A stretch of DNA of 64,000 nucleotides from Lachnospiraceae bacterium (lineage in GTDB: Bacteria; Bacillota; Clostridia; Lachnospirales; Lachnospiraceae), in assembly GCA_029053015.1 (NCBI GenBank), contig JAIDHX010000036.1:124001-188000 (forward strand), in the 5' to 3' direction. The stretch's first letter is position 1; the number at the start of each line of letters is the position of its first letter. Positions 1-8,214 of this stretch are shown in pieces. The translations under genes and the position numbers were made by a program. A model generated the notes under the pieces. The model was not told the DNA's origin and did not search any database. It was given only the letters and a program-made list of their open reading frames with translations.

Positions 1-54
1 AACTCACACAATTCATAAGGAAACCAAGTAGTTTCCGGCGGGAAAGGAGAGACA

Positions 55-258
55 ATGGCAGATTCAGCGGAAAAGACGAAGAAGCAGAGCTTCTTTAAAA
101 ACGTTCAGATTGAATTTAAAAAGATTTCGTGGCCTGACAGGAAAACCATGTTCAAACAGTCCGTTGCGGTTGTTGCAATTTCACTTGTGGCAGGAGTCAT
201 CATTGCCATTATTGATGTTGCGGCTCAGTACGGTGTGAACTTCCTGACATCATTATAG
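55..258 (+). CDS. secE: Preprotein translocase subunit SecE
   Basis: Small essential subunit of the SecYEG channel in the cytoplasmic membrane, where it clamps SecY. The 67-residue protein has the short single-span form usual in Gram-positives. A charged N-terminus leads into the typical FKKISWPDRK amphipathic stretch (residues about 22-31), followed by one membrane segment rich in Val, Ala and Ile (about 37-57). A GGAAAGGAGAG ribosome binding site precedes the ATG. The gene lies 14 nt upstream of nusG, the classic order at the head of the ribosomal protein and RNA polymerase block. Confidence 0.96.
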   Translation: MADSAEKTKKQSFFKNVQIEFKKISWPDRKTMFKQSVAVVAISLVAGVIIAIIDVAAQYGVNFLTSL

Positions 259-272
259 GCAGGGGGGATTGT

Positions 273-791
273 ATGGCAGAGGCAAATTGGTATGTAGTGC
301 ACACATACTCCGGATACGAAAACAAGGTGAAAGCCAATATCGAGAAAACCATTGAGAACAATAAGCATCTTGCGGAAGAGATTCTGGAAGTGAGGGTTCC
401 CCTGCAGGACGTTGTGGAGATTAAGAACGGCGTCAAAAAGACGGTGCAGAAAAAAATGTTCCCCGGCTATGTTCTGATTAATATGGTAATGAATGACGAT
501 ACCTGGTATGTTGTCCGCAACACCAGAGGCGTAACCGGATTCGTGGGACCGGGAAGTAAGGCTGTGCCGCTGACGGAGGCAGAGATGAAGCCGCTCGGCA
601 TCAAGTTGGAAAATGTATCCATCGATTTTGGCGAAGGCGACAGCATTGCAGTTGTTGCAGGCGTATGGAAGGATACGGTTGGTGTTGTGCAGAAGCTTGA
701 TTATGGCAAGCAGACGGCCACCATCAATGTAGAGCTGTTTGGCAGGGAAACACCTGTTGAGATAGGCTTTGCAGAAGTAAGAAAGCTGTAA
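273..791 (+). CDS. nusG: Transcription termination/antitermination factor NusG
   Basis: General elongation factor that binds RNA polymerase through its N-terminal NGN domain and contacts ribosomal S10 or Rho through its C-terminal KOW domain. The 172-residue length is standard. It opens with the family's WYVVHTYSGYE motif and contains the FPGYVL segment. The KOW domain starts near AGVWKDTVG and ends in VEIGFAEVRKL. An AGGCAGGGGGG site lies upstream of the ATG. It sits between secE and the L11-L1 genes, as in most Firmicutes, so linked transcription is likely. Confidence 0.97.
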   Translation: MAEANWYVVHTYSGYENKVKANIEKTIENNKHLAEEILEVRVPLQDVVEIKNGVKKTVQKKMFPGYVLINMVMNDDTWYVVRNTRGVTGFVGPGSKAVPLTEAEMKPLGIKLENVSIDFGEGDSIAVVAGVWKDTVGVVQKLDYGKQTATINVELFGRETPVEIGFAEVRKL

Positions 792-866
792 ACAGCAGAA
801 AAACGGTATTCTCTGACGGGGACGGGGTATCTTCCCAAGCCGGCAGATAATATAGGCAGCAACAAA

Positions 867-888
867 GTGCATTTTTTCGAAAATGCAC
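867..888 (+). other. Hairpin in the nusG-rplK intergenic leader
   Basis: A perfect 9-bp stem (GTGCATTTT / AAAATGCAC) closed by a TTCG tetraloop sits in the 157-nt gap upstream of rplK. No clear U-tract follows, so it is not an obvious terminator. It could be an RNA processing or stability element, or part of a ribosomal protein leader. It is seen in sequence only; its function is inferred. Confidence 0.5.
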
Positions 889-948
889 CGTGGGAGTTCT
901 GCAGATGACTGCGGGACGCCAAACTACCACATTATAGGAGGTGCCATT

Positions 949-1374
949 ATGGCAAAGAAAGTAGAAGGATATATCAAGTTACAGATTCCTGCCGGCAAAG
1001 CAACACCGGCTCCGCCTGTTGGTCCTGCACTGGGACAGCACGGCGTAAACATCGTTGAATTTACAAAGCAGTTCAACGCAAGGACAGCAGATAAGGGCGA
1101 CGTAATCATCCCTGTTGTCATCACCGTATATGCAGACAGAAGCTTCAGCTTTATTACAAAGACTCCGCCTGCTGCAGTACTTTTAAAGAAGGCATGTAAC
1201 ATCAAGTCCGGTTCGGGCGTGCCCAATAAAACCAAGGTAGCAACCATCTCCAAGGCAAAGGTTCAGGAGATTGCAGAGATGAAGATGCCGGATTTGAATG
1301 CGGCAAGCCTTGAGGCAGCTATGAGCATGATAGCCGGAACTGCAAGAAGTATGGGTATTGTAGTAGAGGATTAA
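949..1374 (+). CDS. rplK: 50S ribosomal protein L11
   Basis: Binds the GTPase-associated centre of 23S rRNA. The track ORF begins at 883, but the true start is the ATG at 949, preceded by ATAGGAGGTG. This gives [18 protein letters not shown] and 141 residues, exactly the family norm. The N-terminal domain carries the conserved proline-rich [15 protein letters not shown] segment, the proline switch to which thiopeptides bind. The C-terminal rRNA-binding domain follows. The gene pairs with rplA 76 nt downstream. Confidence 0.97.
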   Translation: MAKKVEGYIKLQIPAGKATPAPPVGPALGQHGVNIVEFTKQFNARTADKGDVIIPVVITVYADRSFSFITKTPPAAVLLKKACNIKSGSGVPNKTKVATISKAKVQEIAEMKMPDLNAASLEAAMSMIAGTARSMGIVVED

Positions 1375-1450
1375 TGCCGTAGTGGCAAAGTAGCTGAAAA
1401 CAGAACTGGGAGACAGGAAACTGTCGTTGGAACCATAGGAGGATTTTATA

Positions 1451-2140
1451 ATGAAGCATGGTAAGAAATATAGCGAAGCTGCCAAACTGGTAGATCGCAC
1501 AACATTTTATGAGACAGCAGATGCAATCGCTCTGGTAAAGAAGACGGCAACTGCAAAATTTGATGAGACAATCGAAGTGCATATCAGAACCGGCTGTGAC
1601 GGACGTCATGCAGAGCAGCAGGTTCGTGGTGCGGTAGTGCTTCCCAACGGAACAGGTAAGACGGTTAAGGTGCTGGTTTTTGCAAAGGGCGACAAGGTTG
1701 CCGAAGCAGAAGCAGCAGGTGCAGATTATGTTGGCGGCGACGAGCTTGTGCCGAAGATTCAGAACGACGGATTTCTGGATTTTGACGTAGTAGTAGCAAC
1801 TCCTGATATGATGGGTGTTGTTGGACGTCTTGGTAAAGTGCTCGGTCCCAAAGGCTTGATGCCCAACCCCAAGGCCGGAACCGTAACCATGGATGTAACC
1901 AAGGCAATTAACGATATCAAAGCTGGTAAGATTGAGTACAGGCTTGACAAGGCAAATATCATCCATGTGCCGGTGGGCAAGGCTTCCTTTACGGAGCAGC
2001 AGCTTCAGGAAAACTTCGATGCGCTTATCGAGGCAATCATAAAGGCAAGACCTTCCGCATTGAAGGGACAGTACCTGAGAAGCGTTACTTTGACTTCCAC
2101 GATGGGACCCGGCGTAAAGGTCAGCGTTGCAAAGTTCTAG
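1451..2140 (+). CDS. rplA: 50S ribosomal protein L1
   Basis: L1-stalk protein of the large subunit, 229 residues as usual. Recognisable parts are the N-terminal [14 protein letters not shown] region, the central [22 protein letters not shown] loop, which is the RNA-contact signature, and the C-terminal STMGPGVKV end. The ATG is preceded by CATAGGAGG. In many bacteria L1 represses its own L11-L1 message. The 76-nt gap upstream contains a small GACAG-GAAA-CTGTC hairpin, but I cannot show it is the L1 site. Confidence 0.97.
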   Translation: MKHGKKYSEAAKLVDRTTFYETADAIALVKKTATAKFDETIEVHIRTGCDGRHAEQQVRGAVVLPNGTGKTVKVLVFAKGDKVAEAEAAGADYVGGDELVPKIQNDGFLDFDVVVATPDMMGVVGRLGKVLGPKGLMPNPKAGTVTMDVTKAINDIKAGKIEYRLDKANIIHVPVGKASFTEQQLQENFDALIEAIIKARPSALKGQYLRSVTLTSTMGPGVKVSVAKF

Positions 2141-2141
2141 C

Positions 2142-2170
2142 TTGACAGGCAGCGGTTCCTGTGATATTCT
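2142..2170 (+). promoter_or_regulatory. Promoter for the L10 leader and rplJL
   Basis: TTGACA (2142-2147) and TATTCT (2165-2170) are separated by exactly 17 nt. The pair begins one base after the rplA stop codon. It would start a separate rplJL transcript carrying the full L10 leader. Confidence 0.72.
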
Positions 2171-2182
2171 ATACAAGGTTTT

Positions 2183-2364
2183 AAAGGAAGATTTTCCTTT
2201 AAATATATTGCCGAAGACAGTAGGTCCCGAAGTCTGCTTCGCGAACCGCGCAGATGGCGTCATTTGTGCGAACGCGGCGGAAGAAGGGGTAAGGAACAAC
2301 GCCTACCGAGGAAAGAGTTTGGATTTGAGACTTTCTGCCCTCCTGTCTTCAGGAGGGCTTCTCT
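2183..2364 (+). ncRNA. Ribosomal protein L10 leader with attenuator-like hairpin
   Basis: The 285-nt gap before rplJ contains the paired segments GCCGAAGACAGTAGGT and GCCTACCGAGG, hallmarks of the autoregulatory L10 leader of Firmicutes, with an internal stem between them. Downstream, a perfect hairpin (GCCCTCCTG, TCTT loop, CAGGAGGGC; 2337-2358) is followed by a weak pyrimidine tract, which fits an attenuator. In known cases the L10(L12)4 complex binds this RNA to limit rplJL expression. Boundaries are approximate. Confidence 0.85.
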
Positions 2365-2425
2365 TATATAAGGCTCCTTTCGGCAGGGAAGCAATTCCCA
2401 CAATATTCTATAAGGAGGTAAAGAA

Positions 2426-3046
2426 ATGGCAAAGGTTGAATTAAAACAGCCCATTGTACAGGAGATTTCTGAGCGTATCAAGGATGCACAGTCTGTTGTG
2501 CTGGTTGACCCCAGAGGACTTACTGTAGAGCAGGATACACAGCTTCGCCGTGCATTGAGGGAAGCCGGAGTAGTCTACAAGGTTTATAAAAATACCATGA
2601 TGAATTTTGCATTCAAGGATACGGACTTTGAAGGACTTTCCAAATATCTCGAAGGCCCCAGCGCGATGGCAGTATCTTCCACAGACGCAACTGCGCCCGC
2701 AAGAGAGCTTGCAAAGTTTGCAAAGACGGCTGACAAGCTGGAAATCAAGGGCGGTGTTGTAGAAGGAACGCTGTATGATGCAGCAGGCATCGCAAGCATT
2801 GCAAGTATTCCGGCAAGGGAAGAACTTATTTCCAGACTGCTTGGAAGCTTACAGGCTCCTATCACAAACTTCGCACGCGTTATGAATCAGTTGGCTGAAA
2901 AAGGCGGCGCAGCAGCGGTAGAAGCAGCCCCGGCAGAGGAAGCACCCGCAGCAGAAGCGGAAGCTCCCGCGGAAGAGGCACCTGCAGCAGAGGCCCCGGC
3001 AGAGGAAGCGCCTGCAGCAGAAGCAGAGGCTCCCGCAGCAGAATAA
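2426..3046 (+). CDS. rplJ: 50S ribosomal protein L10 with extended Ala/Glu/Pro tail
   Basis: L10 anchors the L7/L12 dimers of the ribosomal stalk. The start follows a TAAGGAGGT site and gives MAKVELKQPIVQ. The conserved body (about residues 1-165) includes SVVLVDPRGLTVEQDTQLR and the KNTMMNFAF segment, followed by the C-terminal helix that binds L7/L12. The last 40 or so residues are a low-complexity tail built from repeated PAEEAPAAEAEA units, taking the protein to 206 residues against a usual 165-175. The repeats make the tail prone to length change. It lies upstream of rplL and under the L10 leader. Confidence 0.95.
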   Translation: MAKVELKQPIVQEISERIKDAQSVVLVDPRGLTVEQDTQLRRALREAGVVYKVYKNTMMNFAFKDTDFEGLSKYLEGPSAMAVSSTDATAPARELAKFAKTADKLEIKGGVVEGTLYDAAGIASIASIPAREELISRLLGSLQAPITNFARVMNQLAEKGGAAAVEAAPAEEAPAAEAEAPAEEAPAAEAPAEEAPAAEAEAPAAE

Positions 3047-3126
3047 TCTGCCGCGAAGGCTTAACGGGTGACAAACCCGAAACGAAAACAAACTATTGAA
3101 AATTATCATTAACGGAGGGAATAAAA

Positions 3127-3504
3127 ATGGCTAAATTAACAGCTCAGGAACTTATCGATGCAGTAAAAGAGTTGACTGTACTTGAATTAAATGAATTGGT
3201 AAAAGCTTGTGAAGAAGAGTTCGGCGTATCCGCAGCAGCAGGCGTTGTTGTTGCAGCAGCAGGCCCCGGCGCAGGCGCAGAAGTAGAAGAGAAGACCGAG
3301 TTTGACGTAGAGCTTACTGAAATCGGTGCTGAAAAGGTTAAGGTTATCAAGGTAGTTCGTGAAATTACCGGTCTTGGCCTGAAGGAAGCAAAGGACCTTG
3401 TTGAAGGCGCACCTAAGGCAGTAAAGGAAGGCGTTTCTAAGGACGAAGCTGAAGAAGTTAAGAAGAAACTGGAAGAAGTTGGCGCAAAGGTTACTCTGAA
3501 GTAA
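3127..3504 (+). CDS. rplL: 50S ribosomal protein L7/L12
   Basis: Stalk protein that recruits the translational GTPases EF-Tu and EF-G. At 125 residues it has the N-terminal dimerisation domain ([16 protein letters not shown]), an Ala/Gly hinge ([14 protein letters not shown]) and the C-terminal factor-binding domain with [29 protein letters not shown] site precedes the ATG. A strong terminator lies about 40 nt after the stop. rpoB is 820 nt away behind its own promoter, so the rplJL and rpoBC units look at least partly separable. Confidence 0.97.
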   Translation: MAKLTAQELIDAVKELTVLELNELVKACEEEFGVSAAAGVVVAAAGPGAGAEVEEKTEFDVELTEIGAEKVKVIKVVREITGLGLKEAKDLVEGAPKAVKEGVSKDEAEEVKKKLEEVGAKVTLK

Positions 3505-3540
3505 TTGCGGCGTTACGTCTGAAAAAGTTAAGGAATATGC

Positions 3541-3588
3541 AAAAGTGCTGTGGAAGCTTACGGATTAAGAGCCACGGCACTTTTTCTT
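3541..3588 (+). terminator. Rho-independent terminator after rplL
   Basis: AAGTGCTGTGG pairs with CCACGGCACTT across an 18-nt loop, followed by TTTTTC. Strong stem with one G-U wobble. It would end most rplJL transcription before rpoB. Confidence 0.85.
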
Positions 3589-3617
3589 TACGGGGAAGGA
3601 GGCTGCGGCGGGGGCAC

Positions 3618-3796
3618 TTACAGAAGGCCACGGGAGGGTTACGGCGGGGGACGCCCGAGTGGCAGTCTGTTCCCAAGGAGCCGCGCTCTCGCTCGAAAAA
3701 AAGCGTAGTGGTACTAAGCTCGAAAGAACCTCGCTAAGTACCAACGCTTTTTAACGGGCTCCTTCGGGAACAGCCTGCCCCTCGGGCTGTCACCGG
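3618..3796 (+). repeat. Palindromic repeat, left copy of an inverted pair
   Basis: This GC-rich stretch aligns over about 180 nt with the reverse complement of 3990-4175. The longest exact blocks are 26 nt (3669-3694 against 4098-4123) and 16 nt (3756-3771 against 4019-4034). Within the copy, 3661-3778 is itself a long imperfect hairpin: GTTCCCaaGGAGCC with GGCTCCttcGGGAAC, AAAAAGCGT with ACGCTTTTT, and GGTACTAAGC with GCTAAGTACC. No reading frame is supported. It behaves like a mobile or dispersed palindromic element. Family membership was not checked. Confidence 0.8.
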
Positions 3797-3989
3797 CCGG
3801 AAGCAGCGTGCGGCGATTCGGCTGCGCCTCCGCCGCAAGGCGCTTTGGGGATAAGGCCGCGATGGCGACGTTGCGCACCACCCAAAGATTGCGTATGCGT
3901 ACGCCTTTGCTATTTTACGCTCTCCGCCTTTGCGGCGGCTTGCCGCCTCGCAAATGTGGAGAGCGCTGAGACGGCGCGGTAGCGATGCG
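3797..3989 (+). other. GC-rich spacer between the two inverted repeats
   Basis: About 190 nt of GC-rich DNA with many GCCGC and GGCGG runs separates the two repeat copies. Short ORFs cross it on both strands, but they run into the repeats and have no ribosome binding site or recognisable protein, so I treat it as non-coding. It contains local stems such as CCGCCTTTGCGGCGG. Confidence 0.5.
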
Positions 3990-4175
3990 ATAGCCGGCGA
4001 CAGCCCGTACAGCAAGCGGTTCCCGAAGGAGCCCTTTAAAAAACGTCAGCGCTTAGCGAGGTCCCTCACGAGCTTAGCGTCTGCTACGTTTTTTGCTGAG
4101 CGAGAGCGCGGCTCCTTGGGAACCGCTTGCTGCACGGGCGTCCCCTGCCATATCCCTCTTCGCGACTATCTGCAA
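3990..4175 (-). repeat. Palindromic repeat, right copy of an inverted pair
   Basis: Reverse-complement counterpart of 3618-3796. Its own hairpin spans about 4003-4139, with outer arms CAGCAAGCGGTTCCC and GGGAACCGCTTGCTG. The outer stem here is better paired than in the left copy, where the matching positions have diverged in compensating ways (CTGTTCCC with GGGAACAG). This suggests the fold itself is kept. It ends about 30 nt upstream of the rpoB promoter. Confidence 0.8.
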
Positions 4176-4204
4176 ACCAAATAGAGCCACCGCAAAAAAA
4201 ATCC

Positions 4205-4233
4205 TTGACTCCTTTTCCAATTTGTAGTAATAT
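4205..4233 (+). promoter_or_regulatory. Promoter for rpoBC
   Basis: TTGACT (4205-4210) and TAATAT (4228-4233) lie 17 nt apart, just after the right foldback repeat and about 95 nt upstream of the rpoB start. Confidence 0.75.
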
Positions 4234-4327
4234 GGATAGTGCACTATTGTGGTGTGTTATGTCTATTTTGCGTGTGAAATACCGGTAGAATAGGGTTAAA
4301 ATCATATAAGAACGGGGTGAAATGTCA

Positions 4328-7300
4328 ATGGAAAAAAACAGAATACGTCCCATTGCCGCAGGCAAAAACATACGTATGAGTTATTCACGACAAAAAGAGG
4401 TTTTGGAAATGCCTAATCTGATTGAAGTCCAGAAGGACTCCTATCAGTGGTTTTTGAAAGAAGGCCTGAAAGAGGTATTTGACGACATCTCTCCGATCGC
4501 GGATTACAGCGGTTCCCTGAGTCTGGAATTCGTGGATTTTGAATTGTGTGAAAAAGATGTAAAGTATTCGATTGAAGAATGCAAGGAGCGGGATGCCAAT
4601 TACGCGGCTCCTCTCAAAGTAAAGGTGCGTCTGTACAACAAGGAAAAGGAAGAAATCAGCGAGCATGAGATTTTTATGGGCGATCTTCCCCTGATGACGG
4701 AGACCGGAACCTTTATCATCAACGGTGCAGAGCGTGTTATCGTAAGCCAGTTGGTGCGTTCTCCCGGAATCTACTATGCTATCGGACATGACAAAATCGG
4801 AAAGAGACTGTTTTCCTGTACCGTAATTCCCAACCGCGGCGCGTGGCTGGAGTATGAGACAGATTCCAACGATGTTTTCTATGTACGTGTGGACAGAACC
4901 AGAAAAGTACCCATTACCGTTCTTATCAGGGCGCTTGGCATCGGCACCAATGATGAAATCCGTGAGGTGTTTGGTGATGAGCCCAAGATAGAGGCAAGCT
5001 TTACAAAGGACACTTCTGAGAATTATCAGGAGGGTCTGCTTGAGCTGTACAAGAAAATCCGTCCCGGCGAGCCTTTGAGCGTGGAAAGTGCGGAGAGCCT
5101 TATCAACGCTATGTTCTTTGACCCCAGAAGATATGATTTGGCGAAAGTCGGCAGATATAAATTCAATAAAAAGCTGTCCCTCAGAAACAGAATCAGAAAT
5201 CAGGTTTTGGCGGCGGATGTTGTGGACCCTTCCACAGGCGAGGTTCTCGCAGCGGCGGGCACGACGGTGAGCGCAGAACTGGCTGACGACATCCAGAATT
5301 CTGCTGTGCCTTTCGTGTATGTGCAGACAGAGGAGCGCAATGTCAAGGTGCTGTCCAATATGATGGTAGATATCCGTCACTTTGTGGACTGCAATCCCAG
5401 AGAACTGGGCGTTACGGAGAGGGTATACTATCCGGTTCTTGCACAGATTCTCGAAGAGTTTTCTGAGGATGCAGAGGCGCTTGCCGAAGCAATCCGGAAA
5501 AATGTGCATGAGTTAATTCCGAAGCATATTACAAAGGAAGATATTTTTGCTTCCATTAATTATAACATTCATCTGGAGTACGGTCTGGGCAATGGTGACG
5601 ATATTGACCACCTTGGCAACAGACGTATCCGTGCGGTTGGTGAGCTTTTACAGAACCAGTACCGCATCGGTCTTTCCAGAATGGAGAGAGTGGTAAGGGA
5701 GAGAATGACGACGCATGACACGGAAGAGGTGTCACCGCAGTCCCTGATTAATATCAAGCCCGTTACCGCAGCCGTAAAGGAGTTCTTTGGTTCTTCACAG
5801 CTTTCACAGTTTATGGACCAGAACAATCCTCTGGGCGAGCTGACACACAAGAGACGTCTGTCGGCGTTAGGACCCGGCGGTCTTTCCAGAGAGCGTGCCG
5901 GATTTGAGGTTCGTGACGTACATTACTCCCACTATGGCAGGATGTGCCCGATTGAGACGCCTGAAGGTCCCAACATCGGTCTGATCAACTCACTGGCAAG
6001 CTATGCGCGAATCAATGAGTATGGTTTTGTGGAAGCGCCCTATCGTGTGATTGATAAATCCGATCCGACGAATCCCCGTGTTACCGACGAAGTTGTCTAT
6101 ATGACGGCGGATGAAGAGGACAATTACCATGTAGCGCAGGCGAATGAGGCGCTGGACGAGAAAGGACATTTTGTCCGTAATTCCGTATCCGGACGTTACC
6201 GCGCTGAGACGCAGGAATATCCCAAGGCGATGTTTGATTATATGGACGTGTCGCCTAAGATGGTATTTTCCGTGGCTACGGCGTTGATTCCTTTCCTTGA
6301 AAATGACGATGCGAACCGTGCGCTGATGGGTTCCAACATGCAGCGTCAGGCAGTTCCCCTTCTGGTGACGGAAGCACCGGTAGTAGGAACCGGTATGGAG
6401 CCGAAGGTTGCAGTTGACTCCGGTGTCTGCGTGATTGCGAAAAAAGCAGGTACCATCACTTATGTATCTTCCAATCTGATCAAGATTACCTATGACGACG
6501 GGGAGAAGGAGGAATTCCGTCTTTCCAAGTTTACGAGAAGTAACCAGAGCAACTGCTACAACCAGAAGCCGATTGTATTTAAGGGAGACCATGTCGCAGA
6601 GGGACAGGTGATTGCAGACGGTCCGTCCACTTCCGAAGGTGAGCTGGCACTGGGCAAGAATCCGCTGATTGGATTTATGACCTGGGAAGGCTACAACTAC
6701 GAGGACGCCGTACTGTTAAGCGAGAGACTGGTGCAGGAGGATGTTTATACCTCTGTGCACATTGAAGAATATGAGGCGGAAGCCCGTGACACCAAATTAG
6801 GGCCCGAGGAAATCACGAGGGACGTTCCGGGCGTTGGTGACGATGCCTTAAAGGATTTGGACGACAGGGGCATTATCCGTATCGGTGCAGAAGTGCGCGC
6901 CGGTGATATTTTGGTAGGCAAGGTGACGCCCAAGGGAGAAACCGAGCTTACGGCAGAAGAAAGACTTCTGCGTGCTATTTTCGGCGAAAAGGCGAGAGAA
7001 GTAAGGGATACTTCCCTGAAGGTTCCTCACGGCGAATATGGTATTGTTGTGGACGCCAAGGTGTTTACAAGGGAAAACAGTGATGAACTGTCCCCCGGCG
7101 TCAATCAGGCAGTCCGCATTTACATTGCACAGAAGAGAAAGATTTCCGTAGGTGACAAGATGGCAGGCCGTCATGGTAATAAGGGTGTTGTTTCCCGTGT
7201 GCTTCCTGTGGAGGATATGCCCTATCTGCCCAACGGACGCCCGCTTGACATCGTGTTAAATCCGCTCGGCGTGCCTTCCCGTATGAACATTGGACAGGTA

Positions 7301-8182
7301 CTGGAAATCCATCTGTCCCTGGCTGCAAAGGCGCTCGGCTTTAATGTGGCAACGCCTGTATTTGACGGTGCCAACGAGCAGGATATCATGGATACGCTGG
7401 ATTTGGCGAACGATTATGTCAATCTGGAGTGGGAAGAGTTTGAGAAAAAGCATGGTGCGGAGCTGCTGCCTGAGGTATTGCAGTACTTATCGGACAACAG
7501 AGAGCACAGAAAGCTTTGGAAGGGCGTTCCGATTTCAAGGGATGGTAAGGTAAGACTGCGCGACGGCAGAACCGGAGAGTATTTTGACGGACCGGTTACC
7601 ATTGGTCACATGCACTACTTAAAACTCCACCATCTGGTAGACGACAAGATCCATGCGCGTTCCACGGGACCGTACAGTCTGGTTACGCAGCAGCCTCTGG
7701 GTGGTAAAGCACAGTTCGGCGGACAGCGTTTCGGTGAGATGGAGGTTTGGGCGCTCGAGGCATACGGTGCATCCTATACGCTTCAGGAAATTCTGACAGT
7801 GAAGTCCGATGATGTGGTGGGACGTGTCAAGACCTACGAAGCAATCATCAAGGGCGACAATATTCCTGAACCCGGTATTCCGGAATCCTTCAAGGTTCTG
7901 CTCAAGGAACTGCAGGCACTCGGTCTGGATGTAAGGGTATTGCGCGAGGACAACACGGAAGTTGAAATCATGGAAAGCGTGGATTACAGCGATACCGATT
8001 ACCGGTATGAAATTGAAGGTGACAGAAAAGACTACGATGACTATGAAAAGAATTCTCTTGATGAATTCGGTTATCAGCAGCAGGAGTTTGACGACGACGG
8101 CGAGCTGATAAGCGCGGACGACGATTTCGAGGAGGAATTTGGCGAAGACGAAGTTCTTGTAGATGAGCTGGACGAATTCTAA
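4328..8182 (+). CDS. rpoB: DNA-directed RNA polymerase subunit beta
   Basis: Catalytic beta subunit of RNA polymerase. The track starts at 4322, but the second ATG (4328) is better spaced from the ACGGGGTGA site and gives [12 protein letters not shown], 1284 residues. Family landmarks include the rifampicin region ([22 protein letters not shown], with wild-type-looking Asp and His), the [15 protein letters not shown] block, [12 protein letters not shown] with its active-centre lysines, and the C-terminal [24 protein letters not shown]. The final 60 or so residues are a very acidic Asp/Glu tail, common in Clostridia. rpoC follows after 32 nt. Confidence 0.97.
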   Translation: MEKNRIRPIAAGKNIRMSYSRQKEVLEMPNLIEVQKDSYQWFLKEGLKEVFDDISPIADYSGSLSLEFVDFELCEKDVKYSIEECKERDANYAAPLKVKVRLYNKEKEEISEHEIFMGDLPLMTETGTFIINGAERVIVSQLVRSPGIYYAIGHDKIGKRLFSCTVIPNRGAWLEYETDSNDVFYVRVDRTRKVPITVLIRALGIGTNDEIREVFGDEPKIEASFTKDTSENYQEGLLELYKKIRPGEPLSVESAESLINAMFFDPRRYDLAKVGRYKFNKKLSLRNRIRNQVLAADVVDPSTGEVLAAAGTTVSAELADDIQNSAVPFVYVQTEERNVKVLSNMMVDIRHFVDCNPRELGVTERVYYPVLAQILEEFSEDAEALAEAIRKNVHELIPKHITKEDIFASINYNIHLEYGLGNGDDIDHLGNRRIRAVGELLQNQYRIGLSRMERVVRERMTTHDTEEVSPQSLINIKPVTAAVKEFFGSSQLSQFMDQNNPLGELTHKRRLSALGPGGLSRERAGFEVRDVHYSHYGRMCPIETPEGPNIGLINSLASYARINEYGFVEAPYRVIDKSDPTNPRVTDEVVYMTADEEDNYHVAQANEALDEKGHFVRNSVSGRYRAETQEYPKAMFDYMDVSPKMVFSVATALIPFLENDDANRALMGSNMQRQAVPLLVTEAPVVGTGMEPKVAVDSGVCVIAKKAGTITYVSSNLIKITYDDGEKEEFRLSKFTRSNQSNCYNQKPIVFKGDHVAEGQVIADGPSTSEGELALGKNPLIGFMTWEGYNYEDAVLLSERLVQEDVYTSVHIEEYEAEARDTKLGPEEITRDVPGVGDDALKDLDDRGIIRIGAEVRAGDILVGKVTPKGETELTAEERLLRAIFGEKAREVRDTSLKVPHGEYGIVVDAKVFTRENSDELSPGVNQAVRIYIAQKRKISVGDKMAGRHGNKGVVSRVLPVEDMPYLPNGRPLDIVLNPLGVPSRMNIGQVLEIHLSLAAKALGFNVATPVFDGANEQDIMDTLDLANDYVNLEWEEFEKKHGAELLPEVLQYLSDNREHRKLWKGVPISRDGKVRLRDGRTGEYFDGPVTIGHMHYLKLHHLVDDKIHARSTGPYSLVTQQPLGGKAQFGGQRFGEMEVWALEAYGASYTLQEILTVKSDDVVGRVKTYEAIIKGDNIPEPGIPESFKVLLKELQALGLDVRVLREDNTEVEIMESVDYSDTDYRYEIEGDRKDYDDYEKNSLDEFGYQQQEFDDDGELISADDDFEEEFGEDEVLVDELDEF

Positions 8183-8214
8183 AATAGACTTTAGCATGGA
8201 AGGGAGTGCCATAG

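Noticed and set aside
3537-4371. Four short ORFs in the rplL-rpoB gap
   Set aside because: They run through the inverted palindromic repeats and the terminator. Their sequences are Arg-rich artefacts of GC-rich DNA without ribosome binding sites.
4385-5509. Long minus-strand ORF (374 aa) opposite rpoB
   Set aside because: Shadow of a strongly conserved gene. No ribosome binding site and no recognisable protein; the same holds for the long antisense ORFs in rplA (1319-2299), rpoC (10588-11394), fusA (25684-27051) and the STAND gene (12523-13392).
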